64,000 bases of DNA from assembly GCA_020740775.1 (NCBI GenBank), contig JAHEWK010000048.1:20833-84832 (forward strand), written 5' to 3'. A model generated the notes under the pieces. It saw only the letters and a list, made by a program, of their open reading frames with translations, had not been told where the DNA came from and made no database searches. Both the position numbers and the translations under genes were made by a program. Source of the DNA: Ilyonectria destructans. Taxonomy: Eukaryota > Ascomycota > Sordariomycetes > Hypocreales > Nectriaceae. Shown here piece by piece: positions 52,118 through 61,411 of the stretch (the stretch's first letter is position 1; every line of letters starts with the position of its first letter).

Positions 52118-53357
52118 AGAGTAGTATATTGGTCTTTGAAGATAAGTCAGACATATGTGATGTCCCCTGAGTGGCTATCATGGGAACTTGGAATCTCGAA
52201 CCCCATGCAAGTCCAGCGAGGACCTGATAGCCAATCCATTTACTGCTACTAGTTCCAATGTCGAAAGTGTAGATCAGACCTGCTGCAACTGTTGCAACCG
52301 CTGCGCTAACGATTAAAATAGGCGTGTAAATCCCACTTTTTGAGATAAAAACGCCTGACGTAATAGTACCAAGTGTCACGCCAAGAATAAGTGGTATGTT
52401 GCGAACGCCAGACATTGTGGGCGAGACATTATCGACTGACTGAACGTATATGGTGAGATAGTAGATCAGAATAAAATATGAGCCAGCAAAGAAGAAGGCA
52501 AACATAGATGAAATGTAGAGCGTCCGGTCCTTTATCAGACGAGGTGCCATCATTGATCGTTCGCCTTGGGACCATTCGAACACCACAAATGCCCCAAGTA
52601 TGAGCACAGCGCCCACGAAGAGTCCAATCACTTGGCTGGAATCCCAGGGATATTTGACACCTGCCCATTGAAAAGCTAGAAAGAGTGATATAGTGGCTCC
52701 CATGATCAGAACCGTACCCAGAGGATCCATTTGTAGAAACTTCTCTCTGGGCGACGCAGAGGCCGGAATGGCCTGAGGTGGTGTAGAAAAGAACAAGAGT
52801 ATGATGGCAACCGAAATGCCTCCAATCGGTAGATTAATATAGAAGCACCTAAAGACACTACTGACATAATTTGGGCACCTGGTTGGCCATGTATCAGTCG
52901 CCGTTGTTTCCTGAGGCTCGCTGAGATCATGCCTGACTTGCGACACTAAGATAGTACACCTTCGGGTCTGCTCTAAAATAAACCTCAGAGTTGCATCGGA
53001 GGTAACCGTTCCATCAAGAGGCACATATTGAGCACGACAGTTGAGAACGGACATGATACCCACGAGCATGTCGATACCACTCTTGACGACAAGGGGTATA
53101 CAATCTCCTGGCACCACGCCCGGACCTTGCAGCTCCCGTGCAAGTCTGACACTTCTCGAGGCAAGCTCACCATATGTGATCTGGGATTGAGGCTGGGTTG
53201 AGAGGTCCCGAGCAGCAATGGCATAAAGTCTCAAGGCTACATGATTCTGGAAGGCTGCGGTGACTGTTGAGAAGCGAGGGGTGTTCAACACCCCGTAGCT
53301 GAAGGAGAGAGGCATGGGCCTCATGCCGGGCTCAAGTCTTTCTGACGGGTTCTGCAT
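52118..53357 (-). pseudogene. Fusion of NRPS adenylation-domain start with MFS transporter
   Basis: The frame from ATG 53357 begins like a fungal non-ribosomal peptide synthetase: SQITYGELASRSVRLARELQ, VPGDCIPLVVKSGIDMLVGI, AQYVPLDGTVTSDATLRFIL (adenylation motifs A1-A2). At about 52870 it passes without a stop into CFYINLPIGGISVAIILLFF, the TM5 region of a 14-TM MFS drug or toxin exporter, continuing through several membrane segments to GSRFQVPMIATQG and DLSSKTNILL. A GTGAGT donor follows at 52117, then the hAT insertion. The adenylation core, the first MFS helices and the last ones are missing, so neither part can work. Probably a deletion joined two neighbouring genes of a metabolite cluster. 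Confidence 0.75.
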
Positions 53358-53562
53358 AGTATGAAGCCTTGTTTATTTTCAGAGAGGACAAGGTGAGATG
53401 AAACTAAGATTGTCGTTTTAACGGTGATGGCATTAAAATCAAGTGGACTAACAAGATAAGCTTGGGGGAGTGTATGAGTGTAGTTTGGGAAGATCGGCTA
53501 GAACTTTTTTCACTGTCATCAAACCAGGTTTAAGTAGTCAACCTAAGGAATGTGCCATCACA
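53358..53562. other. Spacer between the fusion gene and the reductase
   Basis: Upstream of the leftward NRPS/MFS frame and downstream of the reductase stop. No motif recognised. Confidence 0.3.
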
Positions 53563-54624
53563 TCAGTTCCTGGGCAGCCGGGTCACCTTTCGCTGCACAT
53601 CCTTCAACGATCTCACGGTATCAACTACACTTTCCTCCAGCGTCCTGTACCTCAATCCCAACTCCTCCGTCGCCCGAGTGTTGTCAAACCCATAAACGCC
53701 CTCCTTCGGGTACCCACCACCCTCTCCCTCGCAGCTCGGCAGTGCATCCTGATACTCCGGAAACCACCTTCCAATAATCTTACAGATGTCTTGGTTGGTA
53801 AAGTATCCCTCTGTCAAAAGGTACCTTCTGTTCTCTCGCGCGGTAAGCTGGGCTTCCATGGCATTCATGTGCGCCAAAGCCAAATCTCGCACGTCGATCC
53901 AGAGGAAGAAAGATACGCCTGTGACTGGGATCTGTGATTTGAAGGCCCCCGAGATGAAGTTATAGATGCGCCGACTTGATATATTTATCTCGTCCATACA
54001 TGATAGAGGTTGAATGACAGGACCAAACGCTAGGGTTGGGCATATTGTTGTGAGAGAGAAAGTGGGCTTCCGAGTATCCATCAAGTCCCAGGCAGCACGC
54101 TCGGCGAAGAGCTTACTGGCCCGGTACCCGTTCAATGTGTTTTGAAAGGCGTCGTCCATGGTAAGCGGGTTCCAGTCTGACTCGGTGTAGGTGTGCTGTG
54201 GAATAGTGTTGGGCTTGTAGCTGTTAAGGATTGCAGCAAACGAGGAGGTAAGGATTACGGTTTTGACTGAGGGGGCGTGGTCGCAAACCGCTGTGAGTAA
54301 GGATGTGGTGCCGTCGATGGACGGGTCCAGCAATTCTCGCTTGATGTCGGTCGCTGAATAATGGAAAGGTGAAGCGACATGCATGACAGCGTCGAAGCTT
54401 GTGTTTGATTGAAGGCATTCATCGAAGGCTCCACGTGTGGTAAAATCGGGAATGACAAAAACGGAGATTTCAGCTTTAGTACTATTTTTGCAGCGTGCAA
54501 GTACTCGGTCGCCTTTCTCCTTGGTGCGAACTGTAATTGTTACAGAATGTCCATTGTTGAGGAGGACATCAAGAATGTGGCTGGCAATAAAGCCATTGCC
54601 GCCTGTGAGGAGGACGCGAACCAT
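53563..54624 (-). CDS. NAD(P)-dependent reductase, extended SDR (DFR/GRE2-like)
   Basis: An intact 353-residue frame without introns. The Rossmann motif TGGNGFIASHILDVLL is at residues 7-22; VMHVASPFHY at about 80, TVILTSSFAAILNSY with the catalytic Ser at about 125, and the catalytic YRASK near 167 follow. The length and the C-terminal ELGLRYRTLEESVVDTVRSL fit dihydroflavonol-4-reductase-like enzymes, which reduce ketones or aldehydes with NADPH in the cytosol. Its position beside NRPS and MFS remains suggests a tailoring enzyme of a former biosynthetic cluster. It reads leftward like the fusion gene. The coding sequence shows no damage. Confidence 0.85.
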   Translation of the reverse strand: MVRVLLTGGNGFIASHILDVLLNNGHSVTITVRTKEKGDRVLARCKNSTKAEISVFVIPDFTTRGAFDECLQSNTSFDAVMHVASPFHYSATDIKRELLDPSIDGTTSLLTAVCDHAPSVKTVILTSSFAAILNSYKPNTIPQHTYTESDWNPLTMDDAFQNTLNGYRASKLFAERAAWDLMDTRKPTFSLTTICPTLAFGPVIQPLSCMDEINISSRRIYNFISGAFKSQIPVTGVSFFLWIDVRDLALAHMNAMEAQLTARENRRYLLTEGYFTNQDICKIIGRWFPEYQDALPSCEGEGGGYPKEGVYGFDNTRATEELGLRYRTLEESVVDTVRSLKDVQRKVTRLPRN

Positions 54625-55119
54625 TTTGCTGACACAGGGTTTAAGTTCGACTTTCAGAGCGAGACCCCATCGTGCCCTAGAACAGCATGTTCATCAGTTA
54701 TATAGACACACGTCGAGCTATCAAGGGAGACGTGAGTGGCATTATTGAAGAATGGGTATTGCTGTTGATATGACCAATCAGAGCTCGAGATACAAAAGTT
54801 GCGCGAATACTTCCCACTTGGTCGTAGACGGGATAATAGTGCCCACTAGGCCACTTCATACACCCCAAGGGTGCAGCGCTTGGCGCCGGAGCACCTGCCG
54901 AATATGGGATACATGACGACGGAGAAGGGTAAATCTCAACTTGCCCATGTCGTAAGCAAATAGAGCTCTTTCACAAATTACGGGCTTTAACTCCTGTGGA
55001 TCGGAGGGAATTTACACCGTATATAAGTGCGGGGTGCCCATACGAATGTGTGCCTCTTCTTTGAACCATTCATAGCCGCATTTGCCAAGACGCCAGACCC
55101 AGAGGGGGTCAAACTCCGG
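54625..55119. other. Upstream region of the reductase
   Basis: No gene recognised. Confidence 0.35.
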
Positions 55120-55290
55120 ACAGAGGGTTAGACCCCAGAAAGAAGTCAGACCCAAGAGTGGAGGCTGGACTTCAGAGTGAGGCGAGAACCCAGAAAGGAG
55201 ACCATACTCCAGGAGACCAGACCGCAGAAAGAGGACGAGACCCAGAAGAAGGCCACTCATGAGACCCAGCAGAAGGCCACTCAAGAGATG
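55120..55290. repeat. Degenerate GACCC(A/C)AGAA-type tandem repeats
   Basis: Purine-rich repeats with the core gacccagaagaaggccactca. The last two units (about 55248-55290) are nearly identical 23-mers; earlier ones are degenerate. Confidence 0.55.
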
Positions 55291-55407
55291 ATAGGATCGT
55301 TCAGTACATGGAATTAAGTGGGTGCTAAACTGGACCCTTGGCTCAGCCACAGCAAGCAAGTGGATATCACATGACAAGAAGCTATCGTGCAAGACACATG
55401 TTGAGAA

Positions 55408-55740
55408 ATGGGCCTCAAGGCCCGGGCTACCGCCAACCTCCTTCCAGGCCTCACCAATACCGTCCGCGGCCCTCCTCCAGATAAGGTGCGCCTTGCGATC
55501 AAAGTCTGTGTCCTGCCTATCCTGTTGTACGGAGCGGAAGTCTGGTATCCAGGAACCACGGCCCCGCCCTTACGGCTGCGGAAGGGACAGACACAGGTCT
55601 TGCCGAAGACCGACCACCTCCTCGACCGCCTTAAGGCTGTCTCAGCAGGCAAGCTCAGACAAGCTCAGGCTAAAGCAGCAAGCGTTCAGTCCAAAGAAGG
55701 AAAGGGAAATTCTCGATGTCGGTTTTGGGGTCGTGTGTGA
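55408..55740 (+). mobile_element. LINE reverse-transcriptase relic
   Basis: The frame contains GLTNTVRGPPPDKVRLAIKV and CVLPILLYGAEVWYPG, the conserved segment downstream of the reverse transcriptase in fungal LINEs (VxPxxxYGxExW). The surrounding domains are missing. It belongs to a different subfamily from the full-length LINE (which has TMDYASSVWAH here). Confidence 0.7.
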
Positions 55741-55994
55741 GCTGAAAAAGATCTTGGTTGGAAGCATAAGTTGCGACGGGCGGAGGAGGAGTGCACGTTC
55801 AGTCGCGAAAAGACGGGAATAACTAAGTAAGTACGGACGTAGTCTAGGCAGCAACACTGGCCGTATCATCACTTAGGGGCTTAATAGGCCGACGGGTACC
55901 CGTCACCCTTCCTAAATAGGTTAAGAGTCTTCCGTTATCGGAACACTCAACGCGTCGCGTTCGCTGGACCTTCGTCAATACATTAATCTCTATG

Positions 55995-56614
55995 CTATGA
56001 CTGAACTACGATACAATCATCGTCCTTCTCTCTAGCCGAATGAAGAGCTTGTTGTTCCTCACTGTCTTGCTCGGCCCTCCTCCAAAGCTCGCCCATACCT
56101 CTCCTATTGGATAGACCGTTTTCCGACTCCAGAGCCACTTGAGCATCAATACGATCATTTTCCGACTTGTCCCAGTCCAAGTAAGCCATCATCTCTTCCC
56201 TTTTCCAGTCTCTCGAGCCTGTTGAGGTCACACACTGTTTAGTCATCTGTTTGTAACCCAGGCACCATTCGTAGGTTTTCTTGTCATATCGTAACGGCAA
56301 ACACATTGCTTTTCGGTATAGTTGATTGTTCACATAGGTTCCAGGAGGCTGAGCTTTATACCAAGCATCTCTCGCTGTAATATATCTCTGGTAAACAGCC
56401 CTTGGATCATCGTAATTCAATGGCCGAGATGGAACCCGGTTCGGTGATGGCGAAGGCGTGCGAACAGGTGGTGTAGGCGGCCGAGGCGTGGTTTCCGTGG
56501 AAGGTTGAATCGACGATTCACTAGTGGTTGCCGGGAAGACTGGCTCCGAAGTGATAGCTGGTTGTACCCGAGGCTGTTCTGCAATTGACTCTGACGGCGG
56601 TTGTTGTGAAGCCA
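55995..56614 (-). CDS. Unknown protein with proline-rich linker
   Basis: The open frame extends to 56831, but I prefer the Met at 56614 (MASQQPPSESIAEQPRVQPA), giving about 206 residues; the part upstream is less coding-like. A Pro/Ser/Thr-rich N-terminus (RPPTPPVRTPSPSPNRVPSR) precedes a compact region (DDPRAVYQRYITARDAWYKA, KREEMMAYLDWDKSENDRID, GMGELWRRAEQDSEEQQALH) ending in DDDCIVVQS. The conserved end recalls small proteins found beside fungal mobile elements, but I cannot name a family. Confidence 0.4.
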
Positions 56615-57173
56615 TAAATAGCTGTGATGTTAGCTCTGCGTATCGTAAGGGACATAGTTTCGAGTTCCTTGCGTGATCTAATACGTGGTATTTGCTACAT
56701 ATAGGCGGTGTTTTAGGCGTTATTGCTGTTTCAACTATCTCGAACCAGCTAAGTTCCCTTCGAACGCTTGACCGGGGTAAAGACGAAGTGGTAACAACCG
56801 GATTAATGCGTTGGCGAGGCTCCAAGAGCAAGTGAGGAGTGCCGTTACGGGCTAGATGCTAATGTGAGTGGAAGTCTTTGAGTTGTAGAACCTGGTCTTG
56901 TGCTAGTAAACCCTCTAGTTTATGAAAACAAGGTAGCCTTTGGGACCGAGAAAAAGAACCCGTACAATTTGGCGATGGAGTTGGGTTCCTTTTCGTCAAA
57001 AGCTTCCGTTGTTCTTCGACTTTTCTCAAAGCTCCGTGTGAGACCCAACCACGTAGGTAAGCATTGGGATCTCGGCGCGGGTATGCGGTTCAACCTCTTC
57101 AATTCAACGCCATCAATTCCATTTGGAGATGCGGTGCTTCAACTCCACGGGCCAAATGCTGAGTAAGCTGTCA

Positions 57174-57182
57174 ACGCAACGC
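57174..57182. repeat. 9-bp target duplication of the MITE, left
   Basis: ACGCAACGC, identical to 57614-57622. Confidence 0.85.
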
Positions 57183-57613
57183 GGGGCCCAATAGGTGCGC
57201 ACCCGGATGCGCATTTAGATTTTTTTACGTTTTCTATAATAACCTAACAATTTATTTATATTAAATTATAAAAACTTTGTATGGGATATATATTGATATA
57301 ATAAAAATACTAATCATTTTATATTTTTGAATACTTTTTTTTAAAATTTTATTTTAATTATTCAAACTGGAATGAGGGTATTGGCGCACCCGGGTGCGCC
57401 AATTTGACAAATGATGACTAAGCGCATGTTTAAATAGCTTATAACTGTTTAAACATTTAATATATAGTAATAAAAGTAAATTATATATACAAATATAATA
57501 TAATAGGTATTATAGAAACTTTTCTATAATTTCTAACTAATTTTATTGATTTTGTAGAATTTAAAACGTAAAAAAGTCTAAATGCGCATCCGGGTGCGCA
57601 CCTATTGGGCCCC
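57183..57613. mobile_element. 431-bp MULE-type MITE
   Basis: Terminal inverted repeats of at least 37 bp start GGGGCCCAATAGGTGCGCAC and continue CCGGATGCGCATTTAGA. The very AT-rich core contains a central palindrome (GCGCACCCGGGTGCGC, about 57383-57398) echoing the terminal repeat. Perfect 9-bp duplications flank it; 9 bp is typical of Mutator-like elements. No coding capacity, so it depends on a transposase elsewhere. Confidence 0.85.
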
Positions 57614-57622
57614 ACGCAACGC
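57614..57622. repeat. 9-bp target duplication of the MITE, right
   Basis: ACGCAACGC. Confidence 0.85.
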
Positions 57623-57654
57623 CACGCGGGGCCGAAATTGATGGAATTGAATTG

Positions 57655-57955
57655 ATGACCAGCCTGAACACAAGTGACGGAGATCTGCTCCTCTTGATGG
57701 AAACCAACGTCCACTTGTGTAGTTTTGCAGAAAAGCAAGTTGTTCTTGTACCAGAAGCCAAAGGAACCTTCCCAAGGGGCATATCGGAGAGCTTTCTTGG
57801 TATTGCTGTCATGACCACGAGGTGCTTTTTGCCTCGTCCGGACTTTGACGAGGAGGGAACGAGCGGCATCATCCAATCCACGAAATGAGATCCAGCTTTG
57901 TATCATGTCGTACGTTTCGTCAGAGCGTTTGATGTGGACCGTTGATGCTTATAGA
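57655..57955 (-). pseudogene. BCS1-like AAA protein, N-terminal domain relic
   Basis: Minus-strand frame: STVHIKRSDETYDMIQSW, RGLDDAARSLLVKVRTRQKA, ALRYAPWEGSFGFWYKNNLL, FCKTTQVDVGFHQEEQISVT. This matches the BCS1_N domain of fungal BCS1-type AAA ATPases (mitochondrial or expanded cytosolic paralogues). Homology stops near 57655, about 40 bp before the MITE, and no AAA module (Walker A/B) is visible beyond it. The first part of the gene (transmembrane segment) was not found either. Fragment only. Confidence 0.65.
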
Positions 57956-58213
57956 GGTGAGCCCGGCTTCGGTCAATTTATTTTCAAGGACTTACTAAAG
58001 TGTTCAATGAACCACGATCTCAATTGAAATACATACGGTTTCAAGAAGGCAACCAACGCAAAAATGCACATCAGATGAGTGTAGGCGCGTTTTGGTTTCC
58101 CACCCAAATTTAATTGACATCTACTAGATGTCGCATCACATGGTCACAGGAACAGCCCTAGTAGTGCCTTGCTGGACGTGAAAGATGGATGCTTAGTCTG
58201 TTTGACAGCCTGC

Positions 58214-59824
58214 TCATCCCAAAAACACCCTCTCAATCCATCGTCGATAATCTGTTGCGATCCAATCCCCAATTTTCCGCACCACAGCAACAAGCGTGTA
58301 CAGTCCCAGTAAGGTCCTAGTATCCCCCAGCGCAAGCTCCCCCACGATCTCAATCCTGTCCCGCTGCCAGCACGCAAACGACAACCTCCAGTCATGTCCG
58401 ACGATATGCAAGAGTGGCAGTGTTACGATGCCATGCTGGGCAACTCCATCAGGCACCAGCTTGATTATACGTTGATACCACGCGGCGGTCCAGACGGAAA
58501 GTTGTAACTGCCCTGCTTGCTGCGCTGTCGATATCTTGGTCTCAATATTGCATGCGATAGGGGCGAATTGCAACGGGGGATAGCTAGTCTGATTAACGGA
58601 CTGGGCGTCAGGAGGTTGGGCCCAGACTTGGTCTGCAATAGCGGAGATCAGCCTGGCGTCGGTCGATGACGCCTTATCATCGCCCTCGAGTTGACGGGGC
58701 TTCCCTTCATTCAGCCAGAGGGCAAAGCAGAAATCGACCATCTTATTCTCGATGACGCTTCCTCCTCCTCGTCCACTTGTTGCAGGAGAGAATGGTGCCA
58801 TGATCTTTGCCGTGAGAGAGGGTTCGGCTTGGACGGTGGCGTGACCAGCAAGTGCATGTTCAAAGAGTGGTTGATGGACCAGCATGTTCCAAGTCACCTC
58901 TGCGCAGGCACGAACTTCGCAGTTCTTGGCTTTGTTTCCAATGTCGCGCAAGAGGTCGAGCTCGTGTAAGGCCATGTCGAGTGTTGACTGCGGCTTGCGG
59001 GAGCGGGGATAAGGAGTCTCATCTTCTGGTGTTTGCTGATGCACAGCAGGGGCCTTCTGGATATTTCGGAACCAGTCGTTTTTCCTTGCTGCCCGGGGAA
59101 TAATTGCTTCCACATCTTTGCGAACATCGGAGGGAATAACCTCCACATGGTCCATAGTAATCTCCTCAATGCTCTTGAACAGATGCTTCACATCCCCTGG
59201 CAGCATCTGCACAGCATCGTCCCCCATGGGCGTATAGATGACAGGCAAGTCCAATGCCCAGAGGCTATTGGCAGATTTGACAGGACTCTTTGTGCGACGG
59301 CTTCTGACGTGCGACCTCTCGGATCCTGCCGCAGATGGTGACTGGTTCGAGCTCCCCGACACTAGCGAAGGGGATTGTGACGGGGTGATGCTTGGGACGC
59401 CGAAGCCACGGAACGGTATCGGTGGCGCATCTGTATTTGGCAGCCGTCGAGTGACATCTGATCGGGGTGTCTGGTCATCGCCCTCTTCCACCCAGCCAAT
59501 CTCTCTATTGTCGCCATCGTCGGATTCGAACCGTTGTCTTTTCGTAGGTGATGTATCGCGCCTCTGGTTGCTAAATGTTGATGGCGGAGGAGTCGTCATT
59601 GAGTGTCGATGTCCAAATTTGGCAGCTCGCTTCGTCGGAATCGATTGTGATGGTTGGTCAACGGTCTGGGTCAATTCGAAGTTTTGAGTAATGGCGTCTA
59701 GCCACTCCTCAATGAAAAGGTATGAACAAGGGCTAGTCATGGAGATAGCGCTGCAGATGATTTTTAGGGAAGGCTGACGTCTGTCAAGAGATGCGCAATT
59801 GTCGATGAAGCTGAGAGTTGACAT
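58214..59824 (-). CDS. PD-(D/E)XK nuclease-like fungal protein
   Basis: 536 codons open. A start at the Met at about 59740 (MTSPCSYLFIEEWLDAITQN) may be better than the first Met. After a disordered Ser/Pro-rich region (residues about 70-190) comes a globular part ending in YPPLQFAPIACNIETKISTA, QLQLSVWTAAWYQRI, GHDWRLSFACWQRD and TRTLLGLYTLVAVVRKIGDW. This is the layout of the fungal PDDEXK-type domain, in which the Glu and Lys of IETK would be catalytic. Such proteins are numerous in accessory regions and their biological role is unknown. No damage seen. Confidence 0.7.
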   Translation of the reverse strand: MSTLSFIDNCASLDRRQPSLKIICSAISMTSPCSYLFIEEWLDAITQNFELTQTVDQPSQSIPTKRAAKFGHRHSMTTPPPSTFSNQRRDTSPTKRQRFESDDGDNREIGWVEEGDDQTPRSDVTRRLPNTDAPPIPFRGFGVPSITPSQSPSLVSGSSNQSPSAAGSERSHVRSRRTKSPVKSANSLWALDLPVIYTPMGDDAVQMLPGDVKHLFKSIEEITMDHVEVIPSDVRKDVEAIIPRAARKNDWFRNIQKAPAVHQQTPEDETPYPRSRKPQSTLDMALHELDLLRDIGNKAKNCEVRACAEVTWNMLVHQPLFEHALAGHATVQAEPSLTAKIMAPFSPATSGRGGGSVIENKMVDFCFALWLNEGKPRQLEGDDKASSTDARLISAIADQVWAQPPDAQSVNQTSYPPLQFAPIACNIETKISTAQQAGQLQLSVWTAAWYQRIIKLVPDGVAQHGIVTLPLLHIVGHDWRLSFACWQRDRIEIVGELALGDTRTLLGLYTLVAVVRKIGDWIATDYRRWIERVFLG

Positions 59825-60379
59825 CGATTTGTTGTTTTGCTAGCGCGCCAAGAAGGCTGGTTGGCCGGGTGATGACGTCACTAGACGGCTCCACGGCATT
59901 TCGAGGGGCAAAAATAAGGTGGGGAGGGAGACGCTCCTCTGAGTCCCTGTACATCCTTATACTGAAACCAGCTTGAAGGATATAGCTATAGCAATCACAC
60001 GCCATGTACACGCCCAGCTACCCAAATACACATCGTGACAGAAGATGACCACATGTAGAAACTAGAGCGTAGAGAAATTGAATCCTTGGGAAAATGTACA
60101 ATACGAAACTCTTGATCGTATCGCGGAAGCGCTGTTGTGATCAGGATCCACAATGCCAAGAACCATCAGGCTGCAGCCACGGAATGACGTCCCCTCCCGG
60201 ACCCAATGTCACGTCAGGATGAGCAACACAAAGAGGGTCATTAGGTCACTGACCAACGCTCGGGCCTCCTTCAAACGTACTGCTAGTTCGCTAATAACAC
60301 TACCAAACCAGTGGAATCCACAGCCAGAGACAGAACTGGCAAGGAAGCATAAGCGAGGAGCAGATGCAGTACGAGCTTA
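59825..60379. other. No gene recognised
   Basis: Upstream region of the PDDEXK gene, then a 75-codon frame without motifs. Confidence 0.4.
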
Positions 60380-60512
60380 AGGGGACAAGGACTCAAGTTG
60401 AGCAATGCATGACACAGTTTGGGCTTAAGGAAATAAGGACACCGGTTAGGCAAGGTAGGACACAATATTGTCTTAAGGAGACCAGGACACAATTTGGGCA
60501 ATGTTCATGCAT
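60380..60512. repeat. Degenerate tandem repeat
   Basis: Units like GGACACAATTTGGGCAATG and ctTAAGGagacCAGGACA recur at irregular spacing (about 60-65 bp) and decay quickly. Confidence 0.4.
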
Positions 60513-60564
60513 ATTGGTAATCAGTGCCCTTTCGGCTTAAGCCGCCGAGCGTTAATAAATTGTC

Positions 60565-61015
60565 TTGTATTGTATTAAGCCTACACATCATAGATGGATC
60601 AAGGAGTGTAGAAGAGCTGACGAGACTTCTACGAGAGGCGGAACAGCGCGCCGAGAAGCGGCAGAGAAAGAACGACAGGAGGAGCGACAACGCGCCGAAG
60701 CGTCAGAGCAACGAACTCAGCACACGACACTCTACGAATACATCGCTGTCTGCCATTCTCTTGCATTCTCCACCTTTACCATTGAACTGAGCCCGAAATT
60801 GACCTCGAGGGGCCCCATCACCAATCTGCGAAACAAATAGTGTCCCACAAATCTACAACCATGGACCGACTTCTTCACCAACAAAGGATCACGTTCGGCA
60901 CGCTCTACGACACCTTCCCTACCGATAGTCGCGTTTTCGAGAACCGATCCTTCCTGGCCGGCTTAGGAAACAGGATCTTGAAGCGCAAGATAGCAGACGA
61001 GAAGACGCCCGGCGA
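60565..61015 (+). pseudogene. Relic of a coiled-coil fungal accessory protein
   Basis: Frames in succession encode SVEELTRLLREAEQRAE, then (shifted) EKERQEERQRAEASEQRTQH and TLYEYIAVCHSLAFSTFTIE, LTSRGPITNLRNK, a TAG at 60838-60840 where relatives continue with PCPTxLxPWTDF, and finally (shifted again) LLHQQRITFGTLYDTFPTDS and NRSFLAGLGNRI. Joined, they follow an expanded fungal family with an N-terminal Arg/Glu-rich coiled coil and an E-Y-x-x-x-C-H motif. Two frameshifts and a stop, then loss of homology near 61015 where tandem repeats begin. Function of the family unknown to me. Confidence 0.55.
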
Positions 61016-61085
61016 GACCGATCCCATCACCTTCGCGCAGCCGCAAGCGGTCCGAAGCTGGTTCTGGCAGCCCTGCGACTCCCAG

Positions 61086-61195
61086 CGACCAGACCCTGAT
61101 TTAGGGACCAGGCCCTACTGTGGAGACCAGTCCCTATTCTGGGGGCCAGCCCTTACGGGGACCAGTCCCTACTTTGGAGTCCAGGTGTTACTGGG
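61086..61195. repeat. Tandem repeat GGACCAGTCCCTA(C/T)T
   Basis: About five imperfect units of 20-25 bp (ggaccaggccctactgtgga, gaccagtccctattctgggg, ggaccagtccctactttgga). It abuts the truncated coiled-coil gene. Confidence 0.7.
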
Positions 61196-61411
61196 CATGG
61201 GAAGCGCGCAACCAGCTCGCCTCCGCGCGTGGGTCAGCCCGGAAGCCCACCCCAACTGCCTGTCCTGCTTGCCGCTGCTTGTTCGCATGGCATGACGGTG
61301 CGAAGATCCGGCCTGGCGTTCCCGCGCGATTTTGGGCGATTGTAGGGATACCGGAAAGCGGAAAGAACAGACGAGGAATGCGAAGAAGTCGCGGAAAGAA
61401 AAAAAAGTCGT

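Noticed and set aside
55120..55290. CRISPR-like repeats
   Set aside because: Units are degenerate, contiguous and purine-rich with no unique spacers, and the DNA is eukaryotic.
59515..59550. GGTTCGAATCC on the minus strand
   Set aside because: Lies within the PDDEXK coding sequence and no cloverleaf can be drawn.
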